A DNA stretch of 64,000 nt, taken from assembly GCA_031385545.1 (NCBI GenBank), contig JANNBN010000077.1, forward strand, positions 1 to 64,000, read 5' to 3'. This document shows positions 17,587 through 25,743 of the stretch, piece after piece (within the stretch, counting starts at the first letter, position 1; each line of letters opens with the position of its first letter). Origin of the DNA: JANNBN01 sp031385545 (GTDB lineage Bacteria > Actinomycetota > Acidimicrobiia > Acidimicrobiales > JANYDT01). The notes under the pieces were generated by a model. It saw nothing but the letters and a program-made list of their open reading frames with translations, was not told the DNA's origin and made no database searches. The translations under genes and the position numbers were made by a program.

Positions 17587-18087
17587 ATGGCTGGGGCACT
17601 GCTTCTCAATGCTTCTTACGAGCCGCTGTGCGTGGTTCCAGTACGACGCGCAGTGATCCTGGTACTGAAACAGAAGGCAGAAGTCGTCCACGAAGCAGAC
17701 CGGGTGCTGCACTCCGAGCGGGTCGTCTTCCAAGCGCCGTCGGTCATCAGGCTTGTCACCTTCGTCAAGGTTCCGTTCCGGTCCAAGGTTCCGCTGAATC
17801 GTCGGGCCGTGTTCGCCCGGGACAGTCATCGGTGTCAATACTGCTTTGCCTCTGCGGAGAACATCGATCATGTTATTCCCCGTGCGAAGGGTGGCGCGCA
17901 CACGTGGGACAACGTGGTGGCGAGCTGCAAACCGTGCAACGCACGCAAGGGTGACCTCCTGCTCGAACACACCAACTTGGTGCTGCGGCGGCGCCCAGCG
18001 GTTCCCCACACGCTGACCTGGATGCTGGTTGCATTGGGTAACGTCAGTCCTGAATGGGAACCGTACCTGCACGCACCCGCAGCCTGA
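17587..18087 (+). CDS. HNH endonuclease
   Basis: Putative DNA endonuclease of the stand-alone HNH type widespread in actinobacteria. The N-terminal third (LLNASYEPLCVVPVRRAVIL) is characteristic of this subgroup. The HNH core has zinc ligands CQYC and CKPCNARKGD, with catalytic IDHVIPRAKGGAHTWDN between. ATG at 17587 is chosen, a TTG one codon earlier is possible. The 166-residue protein overlaps the following secreted hydrolase gene by 34 bases. No methyltransferase partner is nearby, so restriction is not suggested. Confidence 0.9.
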   Translation: MAGALLLNASYEPLCVVPVRRAVILVLKQKAEVVHEADRVLHSERVVFQAPSVIRLVTFVKVPFRSKVPLNRRAVFARDSHRCQYCFASAENIDHVIPRAKGGAHTWDNVVASCKPCNARKGDLLLEHTNLVLRRRPAVPHTLTWMLVALGNVSPEWEPYLHAPAA

Positions 18088-19604
18088 TCATCTGCGCGCT
18101 GGCGATCAGCGTTGCGGGCGGCGTGCTCTCGGTGGTCATGGCCACTCCTTCCGCGTCCCGGTCGGCCAACGTTGGTGTTTCTATTCCCGGTGTGGGCACA
18201 ATCGTTCCGCCGGCTGCGCCAGCGCCACCGCGGCTTTCCTGGAAACCGTGCACCCAAGACCCTTCTTTGGAATGCGGTTCGATCGTTGTCCCTCTGGACT
18301 ACTCCGAACCAGCAGGCCAACAGCTGTCGGTCGGCCTACTCAAGGTTTCGGCCCGGCGCCAGTCGCGGCGAATCGGTTCGCTGCTCGTCAACCCTGGCGG
18401 ACCGGGGGCATCGGGCGTTGATTTCGCCGCGAGGGCGAGACGGCTGTTCGGGGCCCGCATCACCGATCGTTTCGACGTCATCGGGTTCGATCCGCGAGGC
18501 ACGCTGCGTTCCGGCCAGGCGGACTGTTTGTCCGACCTTCGCCTTGATGCGTTCCTTGCCGCAGACCCCGACCCGGACGACGCTGCAGAAACGGCGCAGT
18601 TGATACAGGTGTCGAAGGAGATGGCAGCGGGGTGCGGTGCGAACGTCGGGAACGAGCGTCTGGCACACCTCGGCACGTTCGACGCTGCACGGGATATGGA
18701 ACAGATTCGTCGAGCGCTGGGCGAAGAGACCATCTCGATGTTCGGGTTCTCCTACGGCACGCTTCTTGGTGCCACCTACGCCGAGCTGTTCCCGTCCCGG
18801 GTCCGAGCATTTGCGCTCGACGGAGCCCTCGACGCCCAAGCGACCAGCGACCAGCGATCACGGGAGCAGGCTCGTGGGTTCGAGCGGGTTCTGTCGGCCT
18901 GGGCCGCAGGTTGTGCGCAACGCAAGAGCTGCCCGAGGTCTCTGCGCACCTCACCGCTGAGGTCGGTCGACGAGGTGTTGGCATCGGTTGAACGCGCTCC
19001 ACTCAAGGTCGGGGCCCGGAACCTCGGGCCTGGCGAGGCAATGCTGGGCATCGTCCGTGCCCTGTACAGCAAGGCAAACGGCTGGCCGCGCCTTGATTCG
19101 GCCCTCGCTGATGCACTTGCTGGGAAGGGCGACAAACTGCTCACCCTGTCCGATGACTACAGCAACCGCGACCAACAGGGCCGCTACGACGGTGTTCTCG
19201 AGTCCAACACGGCAATCAACTGCATCGATGCGGGTGGCGCGCGCAGCGTGGCCGCAATCCAACAGCTCGCGACCGAATTGGCAGTCGTGTCGCCTCGGTT
19301 CGGGGCGGCGATCGCATACGGCAGCCTCCCGTGTGTCTACTGGCCAGTGCCGGCGTTGAGCAACGGATGGAAGACCCGTGCGTCGGGTTCGGCCCCGATT
19401 CTTGTGATCGGGACCACGAATGACCCGGCTACCCCGTACGTCTGGGCGCAGTCCATGGCCGACCAGTTGGAGAACGGAGTGCTGCTCACCAACGTGGGTG
19501 ACAACCACACGGCCTACTTCTCCGGTGGTTCCTGCGTACGCAACGCCATCGAGTCTTATCTGGTCAACCTCACCGTTCCCCGACCGGGAGCCCGGTGCGG
19601 CTGA
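18054..19604 (+). CDS. Secreted alpha/beta hydrolase, tripeptidyl-aminopeptidase type
   Basis: Exported serine peptidase of the actinobacterial SlpD/E-TAP group. An N-terminal signal (RSLIICALAISVAGGVLSVVM) is followed by the mature enzyme. The oxyanion and nucleophile regions are LLVNPGGPGASG and FGFSYGTLLG (Ser in G-x-S-x-G); near the C-terminus lie IGTTNDPATPY (Asp) and NVGDNHTAYFSG (His), giving a full triad. Cys pairs (KPCTQDPSLECGS) suggest disulfides outside the cell. Start ATG at 18054 lies inside the HNH gene (34-base overlap) and leaves a good signal peptide. 516 residues is usual for the group. Confidence 0.9.
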   Translation: MGTVPARTRSLIICALAISVAGGVLSVVMATPSASRSANVGVSIPGVGTIVPPAAPAPPRLSWKPCTQDPSLECGSIVVPLDYSEPAGQQLSVGLLKVSARRQSRRIGSLLVNPGGPGASGVDFAARARRLFGARITDRFDVIGFDPRGTLRSGQADCLSDLRLDAFLAADPDPDDAAETAQLIQVSKEMAAGCGANVGNERLAHLGTFDAARDMEQIRRALGEETISMFGFSYGTLLGATYAELFPSRVRAFALDGALDAQATSDQRSREQARGFERVLSAWAAGCAQRKSCPRSLRTSPLRSVDEVLASVERAPLKVGARNLGPGEAMLGIVRALYSKANGWPRLDSALADALAGKGDKLLTLSDDYSNRDQQGRYDGVLESNTAINCIDAGGARSVAAIQQLATELAVVSPRFGAAIAYGSLPCVYWPVPALSNGWKTRASGSAPILVIGTTNDPATPYVWAQSMADQLENGVLLTNVGDNHTAYFSGGSCVRNAIESYLVNLTVPRPGARCG

Positions 19605-19692
19605 GCTGACTGCGGAACGTGTGAACGTCTCAATCCGTCCTCGACCGGCCAAGAACGGGGAGACGGGGTATCCGGCGGTACGCTGGCGGGAA

Positions 19693-21336
19693 ATGAATCC
19701 CACACCTGTCGGCAGCGGCACCCGTTCCGCGAAGCCGAAGCCAGCCGTCCGTACCAGCGCGGCCGCTCCGAAACCTCGTTCCAGTTCTTCTTCCGCCTCT
19801 TCAACCGTCCGGCGCAGCGTGTCTTCTGCACCTAAACCTGCGCCCAAATCTGCGGCCAGGGTTGTTCCGCAGCAGGCGACGAAGGCCTCGGTGAAGAGGA
19901 CTCCGGCGAAGCAGGTTGTGGTGAAGAAGACTCCGGCGAAGCAGGCTCCGGCGAAGCAGGTTGTGGTGAAGAAGGCGCCGGTGAAGAAGGCCTCGGTGAA
20001 GCAGGCTCCGGCGAAGAAGGCCTCGGTGAAGAGGACTCCGGCGAAGCAGGTTGTCGTGAAGAAGGCTCCGGTGAAGAAGGCTCCGGCGAAGCAGGTTGTG
20101 GTGAAGAAGGCGCCGGTGAAGAAGGCTCCGGCAAAGAAGGTTGTGGCGCAGCGTTCACCGAAGGCATTGCTTCCAGCAGCGATCAGCAACCCGTTCGCGT
20201 CGCTTGGGGTGCCCGCCGATGTGCTGGCAGCACTGGTCGCGCAGGGCATCATCACCCCGTTCCCTATTCAGGAGCTCACCATCCCGGACGGGCTTGCCGG
20301 ACGCGACGTCTGCGGCCAAGCCAAGACTGGGTCGGGCAAGACGCTCGCCTTCGGTATCCCGCTGGTTTCGCGCCTCACCCATCGTGCCGCACCCCGCAAA
20401 CCGCTGGCGCTGATCTTGGTGCCCACTCGCGAGCTTGCTGCGCAGGTCGAGCGCGAAATGATCTGGCTCGCCAAACCCGGTGGGTACAGCGTCGTGTCCG
20501 TGTACGGCGGCGTTTCGATGGACGATCAGCGCACCAAGCTGCTGCAGGGCTCGGAGATCGTTGTGGCGACGCCGGGTCGCCTGATCGACCTGTTGGGCCG
20601 CGGCGACATCGATCTCGGTTCGCTCGAGTTCCTCGTCATCGACGAGGCCGACCGGATGTGCGACATGGGCTTCATGCCCAACGTCGAGTGGATCCTTCGC
20701 AAGATGCCGCGGCACCGCCAAACGCTGTTGTTCTCCGCAACGCTGGGCAGCGACGTCAACTCGCTCATCCGCCACGAATTGCGTGATCCGGTCCGCCACG
20801 TCGTGGAATCATCCACCACAACGGTCGATTCGTCCGTGCATCACTTCCTTCAGATCCACCAGATGGACAAGTCCAAGGTGGTTGCCGCAATCCTCCGATC
20901 AAACGATCGAAGCATCGTGTTCCTGAATACCAAGCGCGCGTGCGATCGGCTTGCTGACGAACTCAAGGACCATGGCCTCACCGTGCGTGCTATCCACGGC
21001 GACCTCTCCCAGGATCAACGAAACCGTGCACTCCGCCAGTTCATCGGGGGTCAGATCACGGCGCTCATCGCAACCGATGTCGCTGCACGCGGGCTCCACA
21101 TCGACGGGGTCGACGTGGTTGTACAGGCCGACGTTCCAGACGATCACAAGACATACCTCCACCGGGCCGGTCGAACCGCCCGCGCAGGTGCCGCCGGCGT
21201 GGTTGTGACGCTCGCGATGTGGAACCAGTTGCTCGAGGTCGAGCGGCTGCAGAAACGCCTGGGCATGAGCGTGAAGCCAGTGGAGATGTTCTCGAACGAC
21301 CCTCGGCTCTCCGCACTGAGTGACTGGCAGCCGTGA
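19693..21336 (+). CDS. DEAD-box RNA helicase with N-terminal Lys/Ala/Pro repeat domain
   Basis: ATP-dependent RNA helicase. Residues about 1-155 are low-complexity: a Ser/Pro/Lys leader, then a Lys/Ala/Pro/Val repeat (63-152) like a histone H1 tail. The helicase core follows: Q motif FPIQELTIPDG, Walker A AKTGSGKT (about 210-217), PTRELA, DEAD (317-320), SAT, then ATDVAARGLHIDGVD and HRAGRTARAG in the second RecA lobe. Start is ATG at 19693, since the frame upstream is antisense-like. The basic tail likely adds unspecific RNA or DNA binding. Its last codon overlaps the lipoate-ligase-like start (GTGA). Confidence 0.93.
   Translation: MNPTPVGSGTRSAKPKPAVRTSAAAPKPRSSSSSASSTVRRSVSSAPKPAPKSAARVVPQQATKASVKRTPAKQVVVKKTPAKQAPAKQVVVKKAPVKKASVKQAPAKKASVKRTPAKQVVVKKAPVKKAPAKQVVVKKAPVKKAPAKKVVAQRSPKALLPAAISNPFASLGVPADVLAALVAQGIITPFPIQELTIPDGLAGRDVCGQAKTGSGKTLAFGIPLVSRLTHRAAPRKPLALILVPTRELAAQVEREMIWLAKPGGYSVVSVYGGVSMDDQRTKLLQGSEIVVATPGRLIDLLGRGDIDLGSLEFLVIDEADRMCDMGFMPNVEWILRKMPRHRQTLLFSATLGSDVNSLIRHELRDPVRHVVESSTTTVDSSVHHFLQIHQMDKSKVVAAILRSNDRSIVFLNTKRACDRLADELKDHGLTVRAIHGDLSQDQRNRALRQFIGGQITALIATDVAARGLHIDGVDVVVQADVPDDHKTYLHRAGRTARAGAAGVVVTLAMWNQLLEVERLQKRLGMSVKPVEMFSNDPRLSALSDWQP
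19881..20148 (+). repeat. Degenerate tandem repeat encoding Lys/Ala/Pro/Val motif
   Basis: Units resembling GTGAAGAAGGCTCCGGCGAA recur about nine times, in frame, coding for VKKAPAKQV-type peptides. Copies differ by synonymous and a few missense changes, so the array is old enough to have drifted but similar enough to recombine. It lies inside the helicase gene. Confidence 0.85.
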
Positions 21337-22073
21337 CCGACTGGCGGGTCGAACACATTACGGGGCCCGCCGAGGAACTTTTCAATGGCGAGCGGTCGTC
21401 GGCAGCGCTGCTGGCGCGTGGCGGTCACCTCCAGCCATCGCTCCGGTTCGTGACCGTCGACGCGCCAACGCTCGTCCTGGGCTCCGGCCAGCACGTGTCC
21501 ATCCTCGGAGCGGTCCCTGGGCACGTGCGGCGACGCAGCGGGGGAGGAGCAGTGTGGCTGGACCCTGTCGAACACGTCTGGGTCGACGTCATTGTCCCAA
21601 CAGGCCATCCCCTCTGGACAAGCGATGTCACGCTTTCCTTCGATTGGCTGGGAGTGGCTTGGCTTCGTGCGGTCCGAGCGCTCGGCGTCACCGAACCGCT
21701 TGATGTCCATCGCGGCAGGCTTGTCTCCTCGCCGTGGTCAGCGTTGCTCTGCTTCGCCGGACGGGGGCCCGGAGAGGTGTTTGTTCGCAACAGAAAACTG
21801 GTCGGTATTGCGCAACGCCGGTCGCGCGGAGGTGTGCTGTTCCAATGCGGGATTCTTCGGCGCTGGACGTTCCGTGCTGACTGGTTTGCTTCCGACGCGT
21901 GGCCGGGTCCGCTTGAAGCCGACGTCGCCGAAGCAGGCATCGGGTTGGAGAACTTGCTTGTCGGCGGTGGTGTTGCCGGGGGCATGGTCGCGCCTTCCGA
22001 CGCCCAGATCCAAGAAACCTTTGTCAAAGCGGTCAGCTCATTCGACAACGCTGGTGCGCAAGTCGGCAGCTGA
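21333..22073 (+). CDS. Lipoate-protein ligase A-like protein
   Basis: Member of the biotin/lipoate ligase fold, expected to attach or transfer lipoyl groups. HVRRRSGGGAVWLDP carries the RRxSGGGxV signature and NRKLVGIAQRR the KxxGxAQ lysine motif; both are intact. At 246 residues it has a single ligase domain and lacks the C-terminal accessory domain of E. coli LplA, so an octanoyl/lipoyl transferase role is also possible. GTG start overlaps the helicase stop by four bases (GTGA), implying coupled translation though the functions seem unrelated. Confidence 0.84.
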   Translation: MTDWRVEHITGPAEELFNGERSSAALLARGGHLQPSLRFVTVDAPTLVLGSGQHVSILGAVPGHVRRRSGGGAVWLDPVEHVWVDVIVPTGHPLWTSDVTLSFDWLGVAWLRAVRALGVTEPLDVHRGRLVSSPWSALLCFAGRGPGEVFVRNRKLVGIAQRRSRGGVLFQCGILRRWTFRADWFASDAWPGPLEADVAEAGIGLENLLVGGGVAGGMVAPSDAQIQETFVKAVSSFDNAGAQVGS

Positions 22074-22141
22074 GCGACCCGTCATCACGTGTGGCGGTGC
22101 GACTGGGTCCGCCGCCGATGCGCGTGATGAACTGGCCCACC

Positions 22142-22942
22142 ATGAGCACCCCGACCGAACCTGAACTGCTGTACGACGTCGCAGATCGAATTGCCACCAT
22201 CACGTTCAACCGACCGGACCGGATGAATACCATCACCGGGTCGATGCTCAACCTGATGTGTGATCTGCTGCTCACGGCAGACCGGGACAGAGACGTCAGG
22301 GTCATCGTTCTCACCGGAAACGGACGGGCATTCTGCGCCGGGCTCGACGTGAAGGCGCAGGCCGACGGAACGGGAATGCTGTCCGGTGACATCGGCCCTC
22401 AGCAGATCGACCTTCGCTACACGCCTCCGACGGTGCTCCATGCGCTGGACACGCCGACGATTGCTGCCATCAACGGTGGCGCTGCCGGCTACGGCCTCGA
22501 CATCGCTCTGGGCTGTGACATGCGGATCGCTGCTCGCTCGGCAAAGCTCGCTCTCAGTTTCACCAAACGCGGCATTCTTCCCGAGAGCGGTGGCACCTGG
22601 TTGCTGCCCCGAATGATCGGATACGCAAAGGCTGCCGAACTGTTCTTCACCGGACGCACGCTTGATGCAGCCGAGGCCGAGCGGCTTGGTCTCGTCAGCC
22701 GGGTCGTGGACGACGCCGACCTGCTTGGCGAGGCGATGGGGCTCGCCGCCGAGATCTCTGCCAACGCTCCGCTGGCGGTCGCCGCGGCTAAGCGGATGAT
22801 GCGCATGGCTGAAACCGAGACGTTCGAACAGAACGTCAACCACGTGTACCTGCAACTGCTCCCACTCTTACGCAGCAAGGACTTCACTGAAGCAATGCGC
22901 GCGTACGTTGAGAAGCGCCAGCCGAACTTCACCGGCATGTAG
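22142..22942 (+). CDS. Enoyl-CoA hydratase/isomerase family protein (crotonase)
   Basis: Acyl-CoA enzyme of fatty-acid or aromatic degradation. The CoA-binding core is clear: TFNRPDRMNTIT, GRAFCAGLDVKAQ and INGGAAGYGLDIALGCDM. The block ILPESGGTWLLPR matches the PaaG/enoyl-CoA isomerase side of the superfamily, and the position of the first hydratase Glu is Asp (GLDIAL), so an isomerase may be more likely than a hydratase; this is inference. ATG at 22142 (MSTPTEPELLY) is chosen as domain start, the frame opening at 22091 being less likely. 266 residues. Confidence 0.9.
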   Translation: MSTPTEPELLYDVADRIATITFNRPDRMNTITGSMLNLMCDLLLTADRDRDVRVIVLTGNGRAFCAGLDVKAQADGTGMLSGDIGPQQIDLRYTPPTVLHALDTPTIAAINGGAAGYGLDIALGCDMRIAARSAKLALSFTKRGILPESGGTWLLPRMIGYAKAAELFFTGRTLDAAEAERLGLVSRVVDDADLLGEAMGLAAEISANAPLAVAAAKRMMRMAETETFEQNVNHVYLQLLPLLRSKDFTEAMRAYVEKRQPNFTGM

Positions 22943-23007
22943 ATCGATTCGCCTGATCAAATTCGCCTGGTGAAGTTGCACGATGAGTCGCCAGTAAAGC
23001 TCCCGGA

Positions 23008-23895
23008 TCAAATGCGTTCGAGCTGTGCGCCGTCGAACAGCGCTGTGATCCCGAACCGGCCGGTGTCATCGTGCATCTGTTCATCTGTCGGGCGTTCGAA
23101 CGGCTGTGATCCAGCGCTGGTGATGGCTGACAACTTGCGGGCATCGCTCGAGGTGTTCAGGAACAGTTGCGGATGGGACAGCACCCACTGGACGGAACGG
23201 GTGATGGCAGCAGCGTCCTCCAGCGGTTCATACCAGGAGAACTGCGCGCCGGGGTCCGATGTTGCCGACCAACGGCCGCGAGCAATGGACTTGATCGTCT
23301 GTACCGCTACGTTCTGTTCAGCACAGCGGGCAAGGAGTGCTTCGACATCGCTGCGATAGTCGGGCCGCAGCATCATGGTGAAGTTGAAAGGCAGCAACAC
23401 CGAATCAAGCGGAAACCGTTCAAGACTCCGCAGATGCATGCCAGGGATCCTCACACCGTGGCCGGTCACGCCGATGTGGCCGACCAGCCCTTCGTCCCGC
23501 GCTGCGGCGAGTGCTGCAACTGCACCGTCGGGTGCGAACGCTGCGGCCCACTCGTCTTCCTCCACAAGGTTGTGGAGTTGGATCAGATCGATTCGGTCGA
23601 CGCCAAGCCGCTCGAGGGATCGTTCAAGCTCTGACCGTGCTGCGGCCCCCGTGCGTTCGCCTGTCTTCGTAGCCAGAAACACCGACGCCCGGTTTGCAAC
23701 GAGCCACGAACGGAGACGATCTTCCGAAGCCCCATACGACGCAGCCGTGTCGATGTGATTGATTCCGGCCGCAGCAACCTGTTGCAGCGTTGCGTCCGCT
23801 CGCTCCTGTGACATGGACCCGAGCGCTGCCGCTCCGAAGATGACTCGTGTCGAACGATGCTGTGTGCGGCCGAACTGCATCTGCGGAATGTTCAT
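23008..23895 (-). CDS. Aldo/keto reductase
   Basis: NAD(P)H-dependent oxidoreductase with a TIM barrel. The catalytic tetrad is visible: Asp in NHIDTAASYG, Tyr in the same motif, Lys in FLATKTGERT and His in LIQLHNLVEE. The C-terminal part contains the usual WVLSHPQLFLNTS segment. At 295 residues it is a normal family size. Substrate unknown. ATG overlaps the stop of the NadD-like gene (ATGA), making it the last gene of the minus-strand three-gene operon starting with 6-phosphogluconolactonase. Confidence 0.92.
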   Translation of the reverse strand: MNIPQMQFGRTQHRSTRVIFGAAALGSMSQERADATLQQVAAAGINHIDTAASYGASEDRLRSWLVANRASVFLATKTGERTGAAARSELERSLERLGVDRIDLIQLHNLVEEDEWAAAFAPDGAVAALAAARDEGLVGHIGVTGHGVRIPGMHLRSLERFPLDSVLLPFNFTMMLRPDYRSDVEALLARCAEQNVAVQTIKSIARGRWSATSDPGAQFSWYEPLEDAAAITRSVQWVLSHPQLFLNTSSDARKLSAITSAGSQPFERPTDEQMHDDTGRFGITALFDGAQLERI

Positions 23896-24413
23896 GACTG
23901 TGAGGGTAGACCGAATGGGTCTGAGTTACCGGCCTGCCAGTCCCTGCGACCGGATCGAACTCCGGTTGAAGAGACCCCCCAGAGCTGCCTCGCAACGGTC
24001 AGGAGGGTCGCATGTGGAGGAACGTCGTAGGGCGGCCGCGGGGCGATCGCCAAGCGGGGCAGCGACCCGAGCGCGTGTTGTTTCGCCTCGACGGACTGAT
24101 ACCAGTGGTCTTCGTTGATCTGCGCCCACTTGTCTGCCCCCATGACCAAGATGTCGTATCCGGCGCTGATCTCGGAGAGCAGTTGGTCGGGGGTGACGAC
24201 GACCCCGATCCAGGGGCGGTCTACCAACAAAGTGCGCAATGCATCGGCACGCGCGTGCGCCGAGGGAACGGAGTGCTGCTGCTGCTTGCCCAGTGCTGTC
24301 TCGGAAATGATGAGATCGACCCGGTGCAGGTTCAACTGCTGCCAGGCGGACTCGGCGATGGCGACGTGCGCAATGGTCGCTGGGTTGAATGAGCCCGGGT
24401 AGCAGGCGATCAC
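23892..24413 (-). CDS. NadD-like nucleotidyltransferase (cytidylyltransferase superfamily)
   Basis: Adenylyltransferase-type enzyme, 173 residues. The opening CYPGSFNPATIAHVAIAESA is the phosphate-binding loop with HxxH-like histidine (T/H-x-G-H position IAHV), and WGVSSTGVRSGRRDW near the C-terminus is the ISSTxxR motif, as in nicotinate-mononucleotide adenylyltransferase. It is shorter than usual NadD (about 200), so a related adenylyltransferase is possible. GTG at 24413 overlaps the preceding stop (GTGA); the open frame further upstream belongs to the antisense of other coding sequence. Its setting between two sugar/NADPH-related genes fits NAD(P) metabolism. Confidence 0.78.
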   Translation of the reverse strand: MIACYPGSFNPATIAHVAIAESAWQQLNLHRVDLIISETALGKQQQHSVPSAHARADALRTLLVDRPWIGVVVTPDQLLSEISAGYDILVMGADKWAQINEDHWYQSVEAKQHALGSLPRLAIAPRPPYDVPPHATLLTVARQLWGVSSTGVRSGRRDWQAGNSDPFGLPSQS

Positions 24414-25135
24414 AGCGGCGCTCCCGCCCCGTCGGTGAAAAGCACTCCCGGCACAGTGGCGAGCAGCCCGGCTGGGATGGACGGGTCGCGTGCGAGTAAT
24501 CTGGTAGCCATCGGCGCCTTGCTTGCTCCGGTAGCCAGCCAGCACACCAGCGAGGCTCGACGGAGCACGGGATAGGTCAAGGTGACGCGCCGGGCGCCTT
24601 GGTAGAGCCCCGTCGGCGCGTACGCATGGTCGGTAACAGTGAGGGAGCCGTCTCCAGGGACAAGGCTGGCCGTGTGGCCGTCGTCGCCAAGGCCAAGGTG
24701 GACGATGTCGAAGGCGCCGTCCTCACCAAGGAATGCGCGCAGCGTCAGGCTTGCCAGCCGAGCAACTTCGGACGGGTCATCCTCAGCGACTGCGGCGATG
24801 AGGTGTAAACGGTCACCGAGCAATCGACCGAGCGTGTCGCGGAGTTGGTGAGCGTTGCGACGCGGATCGTCGATTGCAACGAGTCGCTCGTCGACTTGAA
24901 ACGCATGAACCCGCTTCCACGGAACGTCGTGGAGTGCGAGTTGCCTGAGCATCGTCTCCGGGGTTCGGCCTCCGGAAAAGGCCACGTTGACCCGCGGAGC
25001 GTTCTCACTTGCGAGGCGGATCTCGCGTGCGATGTACGTGGCCGCGGCGCACGCCGCTGCAGCGACTGTGCCGCGAACTTCGACACGTGGGCCGGGCGGT
25101 CGAACGGCTGTTTGGGGCTGCGTCTCAACCCACAT
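24410..25135 (-). CDS. pgl: 6-phosphogluconolactonase
   Basis: Hydrolyses 6-phosphogluconolactone in the oxidative pentose phosphate pathway. The SugarP-isomerase-like domain shows AFSGGRTPETML, the DERLVAIDDPRRNAHQL block and GLGDDGHTASLVPGD, all diagnostic of the DevB/Pgl family. ATG at 25133-25135 is chosen; the frame is open further upstream to 25261 through the intergenic region, and a second ATG lies six codons earlier. It heads the operon pgl-nadD-like-aldo/keto reductase and diverges from the division cluster. Confidence 0.9.
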   Translation of the reverse strand: MWVETQPQTAVRPPGPRVEVRGTVAAAACAAATYIAREIRLASENAPRVNVAFSGGRTPETMLRQLALHDVPWKRVHAFQVDERLVAIDDPRRNAHQLRDTLGRLLGDRLHLIAAVAEDDPSEVARLASLTLRAFLGEDGAFDIVHLGLGDDGHTASLVPGDGSLTVTDHAYAPTGLYQGARRVTLTYPVLRRASLVCWLATGASKAPMATRLLARDPSIPAGLLATVPGVLFTDGAGAPL

Positions 25136-25213
25136 GGTTATCCATGGAAACATCTGATAGTTGACCTGGAATATGTCTCGTGGCGCTGGTGTCCTGGGAG
25201 ACCGCAGTGCTAC

Positions 25214-25245
25214 GTTGAGGAGACGCCGTGGAGGCACAGTGGAGG
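25214..25245 (+). promoter_or_regulatory. GTKGAGG repeats before mraZ (candidate regulator sites)
   Basis: Three similar 7-mers lie in the spacer between pgl and mraZ: GTTGAGG (25214-25220), GTGGAGG (25228-25234) and GTGGAGG (25239-25245), spaced 14 and 11 bases. MraZ of other bacteria binds direct G-rich repeats in its own promoter, so these are candidate MraZ boxes, about 70-100 bases before the start. The last one resembles a ribosome-binding site, which is a competing explanation. Confidence 0.35.
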
Positions 25246-25311
25246 TGAATGGGATAGCCAATGGCTAGACCACCCTTCGCTGGGTCGCCACCCAGTTTTC
25301 GTTGGTTCATC

Positions 25312-25743
25312 GTGGGATACCTCTTCCTCAACAACACGCGAGTCAAGCTCGACGACCGTGGCCGCTTCGCGGTCTCGGCGGCCGACTTCGACCAATTACG
25401 TCACGGCGATGATGGCGCTGATGTCATTGTCGCGCTGGGGAAGGACGATCAACTCGAGATCTGGCCACGTGATGCTTTCGAGTCCAAAGCCCTTCGTATG
25501 AAGGAAAAAGCTGACGAGACGAACGACGAGTACTGGCTCAAGGCCCTTCGCCGCCTGACGGCCAACGCAAAGATGGCGCAGGTCGACAAGCAGCGACGCG
25601 TCGCGTTGCCGAACGAACTTCGCAAACTTGCAGCCTTTGGCGACGGCGTCGATGTTGCGGTCAATGGGTGTTTCGACCACATCGAGGTGTGGATACCCGA
25701 GAAGTTTGCTGCTGCGACTGACCGAGCAGAGCGTGACCTGTGA
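25312..25743 (+). CDS. mraZ: Transcriptional regulator MraZ
   Basis: DNA-binding regulator of the division cluster. Two tandem MraZ/AbrB-like half-domains: FLNNTRVKLDDRGRF (first) with the D-x-R/K-G-R signature, and VDKQRRVALPNELRKLA (second). At 143 residues it is typical. GTG at 25312 places the FLNN strand at residue five, in register with the family; ATG at 25261 would add a proline-rich 17 residues. The stop overlaps rsmH by one base. It probably represses its own cluster. Confidence 0.9.
   Translation: MGYLFLNNTRVKLDDRGRFAVSAADFDQLRHGDDGADVIVALGKDDQLEIWPRDAFESKALRMKEKADETNDEYWLKALRRLTANAKMAQVDKQRRVALPNELRKLAAFGDGVDVAVNGCFDHIEVWIPEKFAAATDRAERDL

Noticed and set aside
18951..20255. A 434-residue minus-strand frame rich in Phe/Thr/Ala/Gly repeats.
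   Set aside because: It is the complement of the hydrolase end and the Lys/Ala/Pro repeat of the helicase; repetition and composition are explained by that and no start signal or family is seen.
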